Source: Mesorhizobium erdmanii USDA 3471 (GTDB taxonomy: Bacteria > Pseudomonadota > Alphaproteobacteria > Rhizobiales > Rhizobiaceae). From it: a DNA stretch of 64,000 nucleotides. The position numbers and the translations under genes were made by a program. Shown one piece after another: positions 46,602 to 57,470 of this stretch (position 1 is the stretch's first letter; each line of letters starts with the position of its first letter). Under the pieces are notes generated by a model. That model ran no database searches, was not told the DNA's origin, and worked only from the letters and a program-made list of their open reading frames with translations. The stretch covers positions 310,001-374,000 of the forward strand of contig NZ_AXAE01000005.1 in NCBI RefSeq assembly GCF_000472705.1, read 5' to 3'.

Positions 46602-46967
46602 ATGAACGCACTCCTCAGTTCGTACCTGCCCATCGTCCTGTTCATCGGCGTGGCACTGGTCGTCGGCCTGGCGCTGTTGGCCGCACCGTTCCTGGTGGCC
46701 TACCGCAATCCCGATCCCGAAAAGCTTTCCGCCTACGAGTGCGGTTTCAACTCGTTCGACGATGCCCGCATGAAATTCGACATCCGCTTCTACCTGGTGT
46801 CGATCTTGTTCATCATCTTCGACCTCGAAGTGGCCTTCCTGTTTCCCTGGGCGGTGTCCTTCTCGAAGATAGGCATGCTCGGCTTCTGGTCGATGATGGT
46901 GTTTTTGGCAGTGCTGACCATCGGCTTTGCCTATGAATGGAAAAAAGGAGCGCTGGAATGGGATTGA
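46602..46967 (+). CDS. nuoA: NADH-quinone oxidoreductase subunit A
   Basis: Small membrane subunit of complex I (121 residues, three transmembrane helices), part of the junction between the peripheral and membrane arms. The long conserved loop between helices 1 and 2 contains [26 protein letters not shown] with the conserved Cys. ATG 46602 follows GGAAAG by 7 bases. First gene of the nuo operon; its last 10 bases overlap nuoB. Confidence 0.96.
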   Translation: MNALLSSYLPIVLFIGVALVVGLALLAAPFLVAYRNPDPEKLSAYECGFNSFDDARMKFDIRFYLVSILFIIFDLEVAFLFPWAVSFSKIGMLGFWSMMVFLAVLTIGFAYEWKKGALEWD

Positions 46968-47539
46968 ACGACAGTTCAGGCACCCTCGTCGCGCCGAAGC
47001 CGAAGGGCATTATCGATCCCAACACCGGCCGGCCGGTGGGGGAGGACGATCCCTTTTTCCTCGAAATCAACAATGAGCTCGCCGACAAGGGGTTCCTGGT
47101 CACCTCGACCGAGGCGCTGATCACCTGGGCGCGTAGCGGCTCGCTGATGTTCATGACCTTCGGTCTGGCGTGCTGCGCGGTCGAAATGATCCACACCTCG
47201 ATGCCGCGCTACGATTCGGAGCGCTTCGGCGTCGCGCCGCGTGCGTCCCCGCGCCAGTCCGACATCATGATCGTTGCCGGCACGCTGACCAACAAGATGG
47301 CGCCAGCGCTGCGCAAGGTCTACGACCAGATGCCGGAGCCGCGCTACGTCATCTCGATGGGCTCGTGCGCCAATGGCGGCGGCTATTACCACTATTCCTA
47401 TTCGGTGGTGCGCGGCTGCGACCGCGTCGTGCCGGTCGACATCTATGTGCCCGGCTGCCCGCCGAGCGCCGAAGCTTTGCTCTACGGCATTCTTCTCCTG
47501 CAGAAGAAAATCCGCCGCACCGGCACGATCGAACGGTAA
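46958..47539 (+). CDS. nuoB: NADH-quinone oxidoreductase subunit B
   Basis: Peripheral-arm subunit (193 residues) holding the terminal 4Fe-4S cluster N2 that reduces quinone. The ligands are the adjacent C72-C73, C137 and C167. ATG 46958 follows AAGGAG and overlaps the end of nuoA by 10 bases. Confidence 0.97.
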   Translation: MGLNDSSGTLVAPKPKGIIDPNTGRPVGEDDPFFLEINNELADKGFLVTSTEALITWARSGSLMFMTFGLACCAVEMIHTSMPRYDSERFGVAPRASPRQSDIMIVAGTLTNKMAPALRKVYDQMPEPRYVISMGSCANGGGYYHYSYSVVRGCDRVVPVDIYVPGCPPSAEALLYGILLLQKKIRRTGTIER

Positions 47540-47543
47540 ATCC

Positions 47544-48149
47544 ATGGCTGCTTCCCTAAGCGAACTGTCGACTTATCTCGGCGAGAAGCTGATCGGCCGC
47601 GTCAATGACGCGGTGCTGGCCTATGGCGAACTCACCATCCATGTCGACCCGGGCGACCTCATCGAAGTGGTGACCTTCCTGCGTGACGACGCGCGCTGCC
47701 AGTTCATCTCGATCATCGATGTCTGCGGCGCCGACTATCCGTCGCGGGCCAAGCGCTTCGACGTCGTCTATCACCTGCTGTCGCCGAAGCAGAATTTGCG
47801 CATCCGCGTCAAGGTGCAGGCCGACGAAGACACGATGGTGCCGTCGATCACCGGCGTTTTCCCGGGTGCCGACTGGTTCGAGCGCGAGACTTACGATCTC
47901 TATGGCGTGCTGTTCTCGGGCCATCCCGACCTGCGCCGGCTTTTGACCGACTACGGTTTCGAAGGCCATCCGCTGCGCAAGGATTTCCCGCTGACCGGTT
48001 TCGTCGAGGTGCGCTACGACGACGAAGCCAAGCGCGTCATATATGAGCCTGTGGAATTGAAGCAGGAATTCAGGAACTTCGACTTTTTGAGCCCATGGGA
48101 GGGGACAGATTACGTTCTTCCCGGGGACGAAAAAGCCAAGACGAATTGA
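47544..48149 (+). CDS. nuoC: NADH-quinone oxidoreductase subunit C
   Basis: Peripheral-arm 30 kDa subunit (201 residues), separate from NuoD as in most alphaproteobacteria. The signature [41 protein letters not shown] is intact. It has no cofactor and stabilises the NuoD-NuoB quinone region. ATG 47544 lies 4 bases after the nuoB stop; the longer frame from 47373 is out-of-frame nuoB. Confidence 0.97.
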   Translation: MAASLSELSTYLGEKLIGRVNDAVLAYGELTIHVDPGDLIEVVTFLRDDARCQFISIIDVCGADYPSRAKRFDVVYHLLSPKQNLRIRVKVQADEDTMVPSITGVFPGADWFERETYDLYGVLFSGHPDLRRLLTDYGFEGHPLRKDFPLTGFVEVRYDDEAKRVIYEPVELKQEFRNFDFLSPWEGTDYVLPGDEKAKTN

Positions 48150-48158
48150 GGCGCCACA

Positions 48159-49349
48159 ATGGCTGAAACCTCCGTCCGCAATTTCAACATCAACTTTGGC
48201 CCGCAACACCCTGCGGCGCACGGCGTTTTGCGCCTGGTGCTGGAGCTGGACGGCGAAGTCGTCGACCGCGTCGATCCGCATATCGGACTTTTGCATCGCG
48301 GCACCGAAAAGCTGATCGAGGCAAAAACCTATCTGCAGGCGGTGCCTTACCTCGACCGGCTCGACTATTGCGCGCCGATGAACCAGGAGCATGCCTTCGC
48401 GCTCGCCGCCGAGCGCCTGCTCGGCATCGAGGTGCCGAAGCGCGGCCAGCTGATCCGCGTGCTCTATTGCGAAATCGGCCGCATCATGTCGCACATCCTC
48501 AATGTGACGACGCAGGCGATGGACGTCGGCGCGCTGACGCCCCCGCTATGGGGCTTCGTCGAACGCGAAAAGCTGATGGTGTTCTATGAGCGCGCCTCCG
48601 GCTCGCGCATGCATGCCGCCTATTTCCGCCCGGGCGGCGTCCACCAGGACCTGCCGCGCCAGCTGGTCGAGGACATCGGCAAGTGGATCGACCCGTTCCT
48701 CAAGTCGATCGACGACCTGGACAAGTTGCTGACCGGCAACCGCATCTTCAAGCAGCGCAATGTCGATATCGGCATCGTATCGCTGGCCGATGCCTGGGCC
48801 TGGGGTTTTTCGGGCGTCATGGTGCGCGGTTCGGGCTCGCCGTGGGATCTGCGCAAGTCGCAGCCCTATGAATGCTATTCGGAAATGGATTTCGACATTC
48901 CGATCGGCAAGAACGGCGACTGCTACGACCGGTATCTCGTGCGCATGGAAGAAATGCGCCAGTCGGCGCGCATCATGCGCCAGTGCGTCGATCTGCTGCT
49001 CGGCAAGGAAAGCACAGGCCCGGTGTCGAACCTCGACGGCAAGGTCGTGCCGCCGAAGCGCCAGGCGATGAAGCGCTCGATGGAAGCGCTGATCCATCAT
49101 TTCAAGCTCTACACCGAAGGCTATCGCGTGCCGGCCGGCGAGGTCTATGCCGCCGTCGAGGCGCCGAAGGGCGAGTTCGGCGTCTATCTGGTCTCCGACG
49201 GGTCCAACAAGCCCTACCGCTGCAAGCTGCGCGCACCCGGTTTCGCGCATCTGCAAGCGATGGATTTCCTCTGCCGCGGCCACATGCTGGCCGACGTCAC
49301 CGCCGTTCTCGGCTCCCTCGACATCGTGTTTGGTGAGGTCGATCGCTAA
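48159..49349 (+). CDS. nuoD: NADH-quinone oxidoreductase subunit D
   Basis: The 49 kDa subunit (396 residues), related to NiFe-hydrogenase large subunits, forming much of the quinone-binding cavity with NuoB. The conserved start [26 protein letters not shown] includes the His near the quinone head, and [16 protein letters not shown] and the C-terminal DIVFGEVDR are typical. It ends one base before the nuoE start. Confidence 0.97.
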   Translation: MAETSVRNFNINFGPQHPAAHGVLRLVLELDGEVVDRVDPHIGLLHRGTEKLIEAKTYLQAVPYLDRLDYCAPMNQEHAFALAAERLLGIEVPKRGQLIRVLYCEIGRIMSHILNVTTQAMDVGALTPPLWGFVEREKLMVFYERASGSRMHAAYFRPGGVHQDLPRQLVEDIGKWIDPFLKSIDDLDKLLTGNRIFKQRNVDIGIVSLADAWAWGFSGVMVRGSGSPWDLRKSQPYECYSEMDFDIPIGKNGDCYDRYLVRMEEMRQSARIMRQCVDLLLGKESTGPVSNLDGKVVPPKRQAMKRSMEALIHHFKLYTEGYRVPAGEVYAAVEAPKGEFGVYLVSDGSNKPYRCKLRAPGFAHLQAMDFLCRGHMLADVTAVLGSLDIVFGEVDR

Positions 49350-50630
49350 ATGTCAGTCCGCCGTCTCGCAGAAGCCAGCGTCCAGCCAGCGTCCTTCGCC
49401 TTCAACCGGGCGAACGCCGCGGCTGCGAAGCAGTGGATCAAGAAGTACCCGAAAGGCCGCGAGCAGTCGGCGATCATCCCGTTGCTGATGATTGCGCAGG
49501 AGCAGGAAGGCTGGGTCACCAAGGCGGCGATCGAGACGATTTCCGATATGCTCGGCATGCCGCGCATCCGCGGGCTCGAGGTCGCGACGTTCTACACGCA
49601 ATACCAGCTCAACCCGGTGGGCACGAGGGCGCACATCCAGGTCTGCGGCACCACGCCCTGCATGCTGCGCGGCTCGGAAGCGCTGATGGATGTGTGCCGC
49701 TCCAAAATCCATCACGACCAGTTCCACACCAACGACAAGGGCACCTTGTCGTGGGAAGAGGTCGAATGTCTCGGCGCTTGCGTCAATGCGCCGATGGTCA
49801 TGGTGTTCAAGGACACGTTCGAGGATCTGACGCCGGAACGGCTGGCCGAAATCATCGATCTCTATGACGCTGGCAAGGGCGCGTCGGTGGCGCCGGGACC
49901 GCAGAACGGCCGTACCGGCTCGGAGCCGGCCTCCGGCCTGACGACGCTGAAGAGCGAAAAGGCTATCCTCAAGTCGACCCGTGACAGGGAAGCAAGAGAA
50001 GCAGCCAAGGCCGCCAAGGCGGCGCCTGACGCGATCATCGCCGCGCCTGTTCCGGCGCCCGCCGCCGCTCCCGTCGCGCCGTCCAATGCCAGCAAGCCGA
50101 AGACCGATGCGCCGGAAACCAGCCCTGCCTTGAAAACGCCTTCGAAAGCCAAGGTGGCACCAACTGCGGAGAACGCCGCGAGCGTTTCGGCGCCTCTGCA
50201 TTCGGCCGCCAATGCCAACAAGGCGGCTGCGGAAGTCGAGAAGGTCGCCAAGCAACGCAATGGGCCGACGGCCAAGGCCGAGCCGGCCGCGGCTTTCAAG
50301 GCGCCGGAAGCCAAGGTGCCAGTGGCAAAGCCGGCGAAACCGTCGCTGGAGGACAAGAACCGTCCGGCCGGTATCGACAGGCCGGCCGCGGTCGACGACC
50401 TCAAGCTGATCTCCGGCGTCGGCCCGAAGATCCAGGGCATTTTGCACGAGCTGGGCATCTTCACCTTCGCGCAGGTCGCATCCTGGAAGAAGGCCGAGCG
50501 TGAATGGGTGGACGGCTATCTCTCCTTCCAGGGACGCATCGAGCGCGACGACTGGGTCAAGCAGGCCAAGGCGCTCGCCAAGGGCGGCGTCGCCGAATAC
50601 ATCCGCGTTTTCGGCAAGAAGCCGGTCTGA
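49350..50630 (+). CDS. nuoE: NADH-quinone oxidoreductase subunit E with C-terminal extension
   Basis: Residues 1-185 are the normal 24 kDa subunit: a thioredoxin-like 2Fe-2S (N1a) protein with ligands C99, C104, C140 and C144. At 426 residues it is about twice the usual size. Residues ~186-345 are a low-complexity Ala/Lys/Pro linker, and residues ~349-410 form a domain beginning [21 protein letters not shown], with a helix-hairpin-helix-like GVGPK motif and a [17 protein letters not shown] segment. The same domain ends the additional protein encoded at 52008. Extended NuoE proteins are known in some alphaproteobacteria; the domain's role is not known to me. Confidence 0.93.
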   Translation: MSVRRLAEASVQPASFAFNRANAAAAKQWIKKYPKGREQSAIIPLLMIAQEQEGWVTKAAIETISDMLGMPRIRGLEVATFYTQYQLNPVGTRAHIQVCGTTPCMLRGSEALMDVCRSKIHHDQFHTNDKGTLSWEEVECLGACVNAPMVMVFKDTFEDLTPERLAEIIDLYDAGKGASVAPGPQNGRTGSEPASGLTTLKSEKAILKSTRDREAREAAKAAKAAPDAIIAAPVPAPAAAPVAPSNASKPKTDAPETSPALKTPSKAKVAPTAENAASVSAPLHSAANANKAAAEVEKVAKQRNGPTAKAEPAAAFKAPEAKVPVAKPAKPSLEDKNRPAGIDRPAAVDDLKLISGVGPKIQGILHELGIFTFAQVASWKKAEREWVDGYLSFQGRIERDDWVKQAKALAKGGVAEYIRVFGKKPV

Positions 50631-50641
50631 GGATACAAAAA

Positions 50642-51946
50642 ATGCTTCAGGACAAAGACCGCATCTTCACCAACATCTACGGCCTCTTCGACAAGTCGCT
50701 GGCCGGCGCGATGGCCCGCGGCGCCTGGGACAACACGCCCGGCCTCGTCGCCAAGGGGCGCGAGTGGATTGTCAACGAGATGAAGGCGTCGGGCCTGCGC
50801 GGCCGTGGCGGCGCCGGCTTCCCGACCGGCCTCAAATGGTCTTTCATGCCGAAGCAGAGCGACGGCCGGCCGAGCTACCTCGTCATCAATGCCGACGAAT
50901 CCGAGCCCGGCACCTGCAAGGACCGCGACATCCTGCGCAATGACCCGCACACGCTGGTCGAGGGCGCGTTGCTCGCCGGTTTCGCCATGGGCGCTATCGC
51001 GGCCTACATCTATGTGCGCGGCGAGTTCATCCGCGAGCGCGAGGCGCTGCAGCGCGCCATCGAAGAGGCCTATGAAGCCAAGCTGATCGGCAAGAACAAC
51101 ACTTCGGGGTATGATTTCGACGTCTACATGCATCACGGCGCCGGCGCCTATATCTGCGGCGAAGAAACGGCGCTGCTGGAAAGCCTCGAAGGCAAGAAGG
51201 GCCAGCCCAGGCTGAAGCCGCCATTCCCGGCCAATGTCGGCCTCTATGGCTGCCCGACCACCGTCAACAATGTCGAGTCGATCGCGGTGGCACCGACCAT
51301 CCTGCGTCGGGGCGCGGCGTGGTTCTCGTCCTTCGGTCGGCCCAACAATGTCGGCACCAAGCTGTTCTGCGTCTCCGGCCACGTCAACAATCCGTGCACC
51401 GTCGAAGAGGCGATGTCGATCCCGTTCCGCGAGCTGATCGAAACGCATTGCGGCGGCATTCGCGGCGGCTGGGACAATCTCCTGGCGGTGATTCCGGGCG
51501 GCGCCTCGGTGCCGCTGGTGCCGGCCGAGCAGATCATCGACACGCCGATGGATTTCGACGCGCTGCGCGACCTGAAATCAGGCCTCGGCACGGCGGCCGT
51601 CATCGTCATGGACAAGTCGACCGACGTCGTGAAGGCGATCGCGCGTCTGTCCTACTTCTACAAGCATGAGAGCTGCGGTCAGTGCACGCCGTGCCGCGAA
51701 GGCACTGGCTGGATGTGGCGGGTGATGGAGCGGCTGGTGCGCGGCGAGGCGCAGAAGCGCGAGATCGACATGCTGCTCGACGTCACCAAGCAGGTCGAGG
51801 GCCATACGATCTGTGCGCTGGGTGATGCGGCGGCGTGGCCGATCCAGGGCTTGATGCGGCATTTCCGCGGCGAGGTGGAGCGCCGCATCGACGAGTTTTC
51901 GCGCAACGCGCACCGGGCCGAACCGGTGATGGTGGCGGCGGAATAG
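50642..51946 (+). CDS. nuoF: NADH-quinone oxidoreductase subunit F
   Basis: The 51 kDa subunit (434 residues) binding NADH, FMN and 4Fe-4S cluster N3. The glycine-rich NADH/FMN motif GRGGAGF is at residues 54-60, and cluster ligands are C345, C348, C351 and C391. ATG 50642 is preceded by GAGG; the longer frame from 50504 overlaps nuoE out of frame. It pairs with NuoE as the NADH-oxidising module. Confidence 0.97.
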   Translation: MLQDKDRIFTNIYGLFDKSLAGAMARGAWDNTPGLVAKGREWIVNEMKASGLRGRGGAGFPTGLKWSFMPKQSDGRPSYLVINADESEPGTCKDRDILRNDPHTLVEGALLAGFAMGAIAAYIYVRGEFIREREALQRAIEEAYEAKLIGKNNTSGYDFDVYMHHGAGAYICGEETALLESLEGKKGQPRLKPPFPANVGLYGCPTTVNNVESIAVAPTILRRGAAWFSSFGRPNNVGTKLFCVSGHVNNPCTVEEAMSIPFRELIETHCGGIRGGWDNLLAVIPGGASVPLVPAEQIIDTPMDFDALRDLKSGLGTAAVIVMDKSTDVVKAIARLSYFYKHESCGQCTPCREGTGWMWRVMERLVRGEAQKREIDMLLDVTKQVEGHTICALGDAAAWPIQGLMRHFRGEVERRIDEFSRNAHRAEPVMVAAE

Positions 51947-52007
51947 ACCGATTTGTGACTGCGGAATAACGGGGCGGGGCGAACGAAGAAACGACCAGGA
52001 GAACTCT

Positions 52008-52706
52008 ATGGCGCCGTATTCGACACCCTACCCAATGATGCCCAATTTGGACCAGCTCGAGAAGATGAACCAGGACCTGACCAGGATGATGCCGAAGGAG
52101 ATGGCCAGCGCCGTCAACCTTTTCGTGCATCCTGTCGCCGGGGTGGCAGCGATGTCGGCGCTTGGCGTCGGGCTCGCCAACCATGCATTCGGCGTCTGGA
52201 TGGGGGCGCTTTCGGGAGCCGCCGAGGCGTCGCAGCGGCTGATGCAGCCGCTGATCGAGGAATTCGAGGCGCGCGTCGAGCAGTTCGAGGACGCGAACTC
52301 GTCGTCGACCAAGGCGCGGGCGACGGCCAAGACCTTGATTGCCGAGGCGCAGTCCTTCGCCCAGGAGGTCACCGACATCGCCGCCAAGGAAGCCGCCATC
52401 ACGGCGCCGGCGGTGAATGTGGCACCGGCAGCCGGCGAGGCGGCCGATATGCTGCTGCCCGAGGACTTCAGGCAGCCCAAGGCAATCGACAAGCCGGTGA
52501 AGCCGTCCGACCTCAAGGCGATCTCGGGCATCGGCCCGAAGCTGGAAAAGGTTCTGAACGGGCTTGGTATCTGGACCTATGCCCAGATTGCCGCCTGGTC
52601 GCCGCAAGAGATCGCCTGGGTCGACGACTATCTGTCGTTCAACGGCCGCATCGGCCGCGACGACTGGACTGCCCAAGCCGCCGTGCTGGCAACGAAGAAG
52701 AAGTGA
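52008..52706 (+). CDS. Additional nuo-operon protein with helix-hairpin-helix-like domain
   Basis: A 232-residue protein inserted between nuoF and nuoG, not one of the 14 core subunits. ATG 52008 follows AGGAGA. Residues ~36-66 include a hydrophobic segment (VAGVAAMSALGVGLANHAFGVWMG) that may be a membrane helix, followed by a helical, coiled-coil-like stretch (residues 70-130) somewhat like phasins. The C-terminal domain (residues ~168-226: DLKAISGIGPKLEKVLNGLGI, WVDDYLSFNGRIGRDDW) closely resembles the NuoE tail. It probably arose from the same domain and may associate with complex I. Similar genes are often annotated vaguely as NADH-ubiquinone dehydrogenase. Confidence 0.8.
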   Translation: MAPYSTPYPMMPNLDQLEKMNQDLTRMMPKEMASAVNLFVHPVAGVAAMSALGVGLANHAFGVWMGALSGAAEASQRLMQPLIEEFEARVEQFEDANSSSTKARATAKTLIAEAQSFAQEVTDIAAKEAAITAPAVNVAPAAGEAADMLLPEDFRQPKAIDKPVKPSDLKAISGIGPKLEKVLNGLGIWTYAQIAAWSPQEIAWVDDYLSFNGRIGRDDWTAQAAVLATKKK

Positions 52707-52778
52707 ATGAAATGCCGGGCGCCGCGTCTGTCGCGCCCGGGAAATGAGATTGCGGAAATCCGCAGAGGTTTGAGGCGA

Positions 52779-54860
52779 ATGGCAAAGCTCAAGGTCGACG
52801 GGAAAGAGATCACTGTACCCGACCACTACACGCTGCTGCAGGCGGCGGAAGACGCGGGCGCGGAAGTGCCGCGCTTCTGCTTCCATGAGCGGCTGTCGAT
52901 CGCCGGCAATTGCCGCATGTGCCTGATCGAGGTGAAGGGCGGGCCGCCCAAGCCGCAGGCTTCCTGCGCCATGGGCGTGCGCGACCTGCGCCCCGGCCCG
53001 AATGGCGAACCGCCGGAAATCTTCACCAACACGCCGATGGTCAAGAAAGCCCGGGAAGGCGTGATGGAGTTCCTGCTGATCAATCATCCGCTGGACTGTC
53101 CGATCTGCGACCAGGGCGGCGAGTGCGACCTGCAGGACCAGGCGATGGCTTTCGGCGTCGATTCCTCGCGCTATCATGAGAACAAGCGCGCCGTCGAAGA
53201 CAAGTATATCGGCCCGCTGGTCAAGACGGTGATGAACCGCTGCATCCACTGCACGCGCTGCGTCCGCTTCACCACCGAAGTCGCCGGCATCTCCGAACTC
53301 GGCCTGATCGGTCGCGGCGAGGACGCCGAGATCACCACCTATCTCGAACAGGCGATGACCTCGGAACTGCAGGGCAACGTCATCGACCTGTGCCCCGTCG
53401 GCGCGCTGACCTCCAAGCCGTTCGCCTTCCAGGCACGGCCGTGGGAACTGACCAAGACCGAATCCATCGACGTGATGGACGCGGTCGGCTCGGCGATCCG
53501 CATCGACAGCCGCGGCCGCGAAGTGATGCGCATCCTGCCACGCGTCAACGAGCAGGTGAACGAGGAGTGGATCTCCGACAAGACCCGTTTCATCTGGGAC
53601 GGCCTGCGCACGCAGCGCCTCGACCGCCCCTATGTGCGCAAGGACGGCAAGCTGGTTCCGGCGAGCTGGGCCGAAGCGTTCGCCGCCATCAAGGATGCGG
53701 TATCGAAGACGACGCCCGAGAAGATCGGCGCCATATCAGGCGATCTCGCGGCGGTCGAGGAAATCTACGCGCTGAAGCTGCTGATGGCTTCGCTCGGCTC
53801 CAGGAACACCGACTGCCGTCAGGACGGCGCTGCCCTCGATCCGTCACTTGGCCGCGCCAGCTACATCTTCAACCCGACCATCGAAGGCATCGAGCAGGCC
53901 GACGCGGTGCTGATCATCGGCGCCAACCCGCGTTTCGAAGCCTCCGTGCTCAACGCCCGCATCCGCAAGCGCTGGCGCGTCGGCAACCTGCCGGTCGGCG
54001 TCATCGGCGATATCGGCGACACACGCTACGACTATGAACTGCTCGGTGCCGGCCCGGATTCGCTGAAGGATCTGGCCGACGGCAATGGCAAGTTCTTCCA
54101 GACCCTGAAGAAGGCGACGCATCCGCTCATCATCGTCGGCCAGGGCGCCCTGGCGCGCGCCGATGGCGCGGCCGTGCTCGGCCAGGCGGCCAAGCTCGCC
54201 GGTGCCGTGAACGCCGCTCGCGCCGACTGGAACGGCTTTGCCGTGCTGCACAATGCGGCGGCGCGCGTCGGCGGCCTCGACGTCGGCTTCGTGCCGGGCG
54301 AGGGCGGCAAGGACGTCGCCGGCATGCTGGGTGAGACGGACGTGCTGTTCCTGCTCGGCGCCGACGAGATCGACATGGGCAAGACCGGCGGCGCCTTCGT
54401 CGTCTATATCGGGACCCATGGTGATGCGGGCGCCCACCGCGCCAATGTCATCCTGCCGGGCGCCGCCTACACGGAAAAGTCGGGCACCTACGTCAACACC
54501 GAAGGGCGCGTCCAGCAGACCAACCGCGCCGGCTTCGCCCCGGGCGATGCACGTGAGGACTGGGCGATTCTGCGGGCACTTTCCGACGTGCTGGGCAAGA
54601 AGCTGCCGTTCGATTCGCTGCCGCAACTGCGCGCGAGACTTTATGGCGAGTACCCGCATCTGGCGCGCATCGACCAGGTCGCGGCCGGCAATGCCGAGGA
54701 TATCGCCGGCGTGGCGAAGCTCGGCGGGCGGCTGAACAAGGGCACCTTCACTTCGCCGGTCAAGGATTTCTACCTGACCAACCCGATCGCGCGGGCATCG
54801 GCCGTGATGGCGGAATGTTCGGCATTGGCCAAGAGCGGCTTCAAGCAGGCGGCGGAATAA
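52779..54860 (+). CDS. nuoG: NADH-quinone oxidoreductase subunit G
   Basis: The 75 kDa subunit (693 residues) conducting electrons from NuoF to NuoI. The N-terminal ferredoxin domain binds 2Fe-2S ([15 protein letters not shown]), then the His-Cys3 site of N5 ([17 protein letters not shown]) and the N4 site (CIHCTRC...CPVGA). The remainder is a degenerate molybdopterin-oxidoreductase-like domain. ATG 52779 follows GAGG. Confidence 0.97.
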   Translation: MAKLKVDGKEITVPDHYTLLQAAEDAGAEVPRFCFHERLSIAGNCRMCLIEVKGGPPKPQASCAMGVRDLRPGPNGEPPEIFTNTPMVKKAREGVMEFLLINHPLDCPICDQGGECDLQDQAMAFGVDSSRYHENKRAVEDKYIGPLVKTVMNRCIHCTRCVRFTTEVAGISELGLIGRGEDAEITTYLEQAMTSELQGNVIDLCPVGALTSKPFAFQARPWELTKTESIDVMDAVGSAIRIDSRGREVMRILPRVNEQVNEEWISDKTRFIWDGLRTQRLDRPYVRKDGKLVPASWAEAFAAIKDAVSKTTPEKIGAISGDLAAVEEIYALKLLMASLGSRNTDCRQDGAALDPSLGRASYIFNPTIEGIEQADAVLIIGANPRFEASVLNARIRKRWRVGNLPVGVIGDIGDTRYDYELLGAGPDSLKDLADGNGKFFQTLKKATHPLIIVGQGALARADGAAVLGQAAKLAGAVNAARADWNGFAVLHNAAARVGGLDVGFVPGEGGKDVAGMLGETDVLFLLGADEIDMGKTGGAFVVYIGTHGDAGAHRANVILPGAAYTEKSGTYVNTEGRVQQTNRAGFAPGDAREDWAILRALSDVLGKKLPFDSLPQLRARLYGEYPHLARIDQVAAGNAEDIAGVAKLGGRLNKGTFTSPVKDFYLTNPIARASAVMAECSALAKSGFKQAAE

Positions 54861-54862
54861 GC

Positions 54863-55906
54863 ATGGACACCTTCTTCTCCTTCTACGTGCTGCCGGCGCT
54901 GCTGATCCTCCTGAAGTCGGTCGTGCTGATCGTCGTGCTTCTGGTCTTCGTCGCCTACATCCTCTACGCCGACCGCAAGATCTGGGCGGCGGTGCAGTTG
55001 CGCCGTGGTCCGAACGTGGTCGGCCCGTGGGGCACGCTGCAGGCCTTCGCCGATCTGTTGAAGTTCGTCTTCAAGGAACCGGTCATCCCGTCAGGCGCCA
55101 ACAAGGGCGTCTTCCTTTTGGCGCCGCTGGTGTCGGCGGTGCTGGCGATCTCAGCCTGGGCTGTCATTCCGGTCAACCAGGGCTGGGCGATCGCCAACGT
55201 CAATGTAGGCATCCTCTATGTCTTCGCCATCTCCTCTCTCGAGGTCTATGGCGTTATCATGGGCGGCTGGGCATCCAACTCGAAATATCCGTTCCTCGGC
55301 GCGCTGCGCTCGGCGGCGCAGATGGTGTCCTACGAAGTCTCGATCGGCTTCGTCATCGTCACCGTGCTGCTCACCGCCGGTTCGCTCAACCTCAGCGACA
55401 TCGTGTTGTCGCAGCAGGGTGGAATTGGCACGCGGCTTGGCCTGCCCAACACCTTCCTCGACTGGAACTGGCTGGCGCTGTTCCCGATGTTCATCATCTT
55501 CTTCATCTCGGCGCTGGCCGAGACGAACCGGCCGCCTTTCGACCTGGTCGAAGCCGAATCGGAACTGGTCGCCGGCCACATGGTCGAATATTCGTCGACG
55601 CCGTTCCTGCTGTTCTTCCTCGGCGAATATGTCGCCATCGTCCTGATGTGCGCGCTGGCCACCATCCTGTTCCTCGGCGGCTGGCTGCCGCCCTTCGACT
55701 TCGCGCCCTTCACCTGGGTTCCCGGCGTCATCTGGTTCGTGCTGAAGGTGTGCTTCGTGTTCTTCGGCATCTCCATGGTGAAGGCCTTCGTGCCGCGCTA
55801 CCGCTACGACCAGTTGATGCGGCTGGGCTGGAAAGTGTTCCTGCCGATCTCGCTGTTCATGGTGGTCGCCACCGCAGCCTTCCTCAAGATCACGGGGTTT
55901 GCGTGA
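54863..55906 (+). CDS. nuoH: NADH-quinone oxidoreductase subunit H
   Basis: Membrane subunit (347 residues, about eight helices) that with NuoD and NuoB closes the quinone tunnel and starts the proton pathway. Conserved loops are [22 protein letters not shown] and [28 protein letters not shown], rich in acidic residues. Start is 2 bases after the nuoG stop. Its stop overlaps the nuoI start (TGATG). Confidence 0.97.
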   Translation: MDTFFSFYVLPALLILLKSVVLIVVLLVFVAYILYADRKIWAAVQLRRGPNVVGPWGTLQAFADLLKFVFKEPVIPSGANKGVFLLAPLVSAVLAISAWAVIPVNQGWAIANVNVGILYVFAISSLEVYGVIMGGWASNSKYPFLGALRSAAQMVSYEVSIGFVIVTVLLTAGSLNLSDIVLSQQGGIGTRLGLPNTFLDWNWLALFPMFIIFFISALAETNRPPFDLVEAESELVAGHMVEYSSTPFLLFFLGEYVAIVLMCALATILFLGGWLPPFDFAPFTWVPGVIWFVLKVCFVFFGISMVKAFVPRYRYDQLMRLGWKVFLPISLFMVVATAAFLKITGFA

Positions 55907-56397
55907 TGTCCGCTCTGTCCCAGGCCGCAAAATCCCTGCTGCTGCAGGATTTCGTCAGCGCCTTCTTCCTGTCGATGCGCCAGTTCTTCGCGCCGAAGGA
56001 GACGATCAACTATCCGCACGAGAAGGGGCCGACCAGCCCGCGCTTCCGTGGCGAGCATGCGTTGCGCCGCTATCCCAATGGCGAGGAACGCTGCATCGCC
56101 TGCAAATTGTGCGAGGCGATCTGCCCGGCGCAGGCCATCACCATCGAGGCCGGCCCGCGCCGCAACGACGGCACGCGCCGGACGGTGCGTTACGACATCG
56201 ACATGGTGAAGTGCATTTATTGCGGCTTCTGCCAGGAAGCCTGCCCGGTCGACGCCATCGTCGAGGGACCGAATTTCGAGTTCGCGACGGAGACCCGCGA
56301 GGAACTCTACTACGACAAGGACAAGCTGCTGGCGAACGGCGACCGGTGGGAGCGCGAACTGGCACGCAACATTTCGCTGGATGCGCCGTACCGGTAA
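55906..56397 (+). CDS. nuoI: NADH-quinone oxidoreductase subunit I
   Basis: TYKY-type ferredoxin subunit (163 residues) carrying the two 4Fe-4S clusters N6a and N6b: C63, C66, C69, C73 and C103, C106, C109, C113, the eight ligands of two typical CxxCxxCxxxCP motifs. It passes electrons to NuoB. The nuoI-nuoJ gap of 132 bases is the longest between core subunits in the operon and contains a perfect palindrome. Confidence 0.97.
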   Translation: MSALSQAAKSLLLQDFVSAFFLSMRQFFAPKETINYPHEKGPTSPRFRGEHALRRYPNGEERCIACKLCEAICPAQAITIEAGPRRNDGTRRTVRYDIDMVKCIYCGFCQEACPVDAIVEGPNFEFATETREELYYDKDKLLANGDRWERELARNISLDAPYR

Positions 56398-56405
56398 TTG
56401 GCGCG

Positions 56406-56429
56406 CTTCTCCCCGTAAACGGGGAGAAG
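56406..56429. repeat. Perfect 24-base palindrome between nuoI and nuoJ
   Basis: CTTCTCCCCGT, AA, ACGGGGAGAAG: two 11-base arms around two bases, 8 bases after the nuoI stop. From memory, TTCTCCCCG...CGGGGAGAA palindromes are dispersed intergenic repeats in rhizobia. In RNA it would form a stable hairpin inside the nuo message, without a T-run. Confidence 0.8.
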
Positions 56430-56529
56430 GAACAAGAAAGTGGACGGCGCAACGTCGCCCGTCTATGGAACACGCGATTTCGAACCGGAGGCGGGTCGGA
56501 GTCGGAATTTGGAACCCGGGGGATCCCCA

Positions 56530-57150
56530 ATGCTGAGTGGACTAGAGGCGGCCTTTTTCTACCTCTTCGCCTTTGTCGCCGTGGCATCGGCGTTCATGGT
56601 CATTTCGTCGCGCAACCCCGTGCATTCGGTGCTGTTCCTGATCCTGACCTTCTTCAACGCCGCCGGCCTGTTCATGCTGACCGGCGCCGAGTTCCTGGCG
56701 ATGATCCTGCTTGTCGTCTATGTCGGCGCGGTCATGGTGCTGTTCCTGTTCGTGGTCATGATGCTCGACGTCGACTTCGCCGAATTGAAGAGCGGCGCCT
56801 TGCAATACGCACCGATCGGCGCGCTGGTCGGGCTGATCCTGGCGGCGGAACTGATCGTCGTGCTGGGCGGCTACACATTCGCGCCGAAACTCGCCTCGAC
56901 GGTGGCCAAGCCCATTCCCGATCTCGCCGCGCGTTCGAACACGGCCGCGCTCGGTGACATCCTCTATACCGACTACCTCTACTACTTCCAGATTTCGGGC
57001 CTCATTCTGCTGGTTGCCATGATCGGCGCCATCGTTTTGACGCTGCGCCACAAGGAAGGGGTCAAGCGGCAGTCGATCGCAGCCCAGGTCGGCCGCACGC
57101 CGGCCACCGGCATGGAAATCCGCAAGGTCAAGTCGGGCGAAGGAGTCTGA
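56530..57150 (+). CDS. nuoJ: NADH-quinone oxidoreductase subunit J
   Basis: Membrane subunit (206 residues, five helices) whose third helix, here around [26 protein letters not shown], contains the conserved pi-bulge region that couples quinone reduction to pumping. ATG 56530 is preceded by a GGGGGA site; the frame from 56440 is not supported. Confidence 0.95.
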   Translation: MLSGLEAAFFYLFAFVAVASAFMVISSRNPVHSVLFLILTFFNAAGLFMLTGAEFLAMILLVVYVGAVMVLFLFVVMMLDVDFAELKSGALQYAPIGALVGLILAAELIVVLGGYTFAPKLASTVAKPIPDLAARSNTAALGDILYTDYLYYFQISGLILLVAMIGAIVLTLRHKEGVKRQSIAAQVGRTPATGMEIRKVKSGEGV

Positions 57151-57151
57151 G

Positions 57152-57460
57152 ATGGTCGTCGGCATCGCACATTATCTGACCGTATCGGCGATCCTGTTCA
57201 CGCTCGGCGTGTTCGGCATCTTCCTGAACCGCAAGAACGTCATCGTCATCCTGATGTCGGTCGAGCTGATCCTGCTTGCGGTCAACATCAACTTCGTCGC
57301 CTTTTCGGCCGCACTCGGCGATCTGGTCGGCCAGGTGTTCGCGCTGTTCGTGCTGACGGTCGCGGCGGCAGAGGCCGCCATCGGACTTGCCATTCTCGTC
57401 GTCTTCTTCCGCAACCGCGGCTCGATCGCGGTCGAAGACGTGAACATGATGAAGGGTTGA
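57152..57460 (+). CDS. nuoK: NADH-quinone oxidoreductase subunit K
   Basis: Small antiporter-like membrane subunit (102 residues, three helices), related to MrpC. Conserved membrane glutamates occur in [17 protein letters not shown] and in the [18 protein letters not shown] helix. ATG 57152 lies 9 bases after AGGAG and directly after the nuoJ stop. Confidence 0.97.
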   Translation: MVVGIAHYLTVSAILFTLGVFGIFLNRKNVIVILMSVELILLAVNINFVAFSAALGDLVGQVFALFVLTVAAAEAAIGLAILVVFFRNRGSIAVEDVNMMKG

Positions 57461-57470
57461 CGGAACCACC

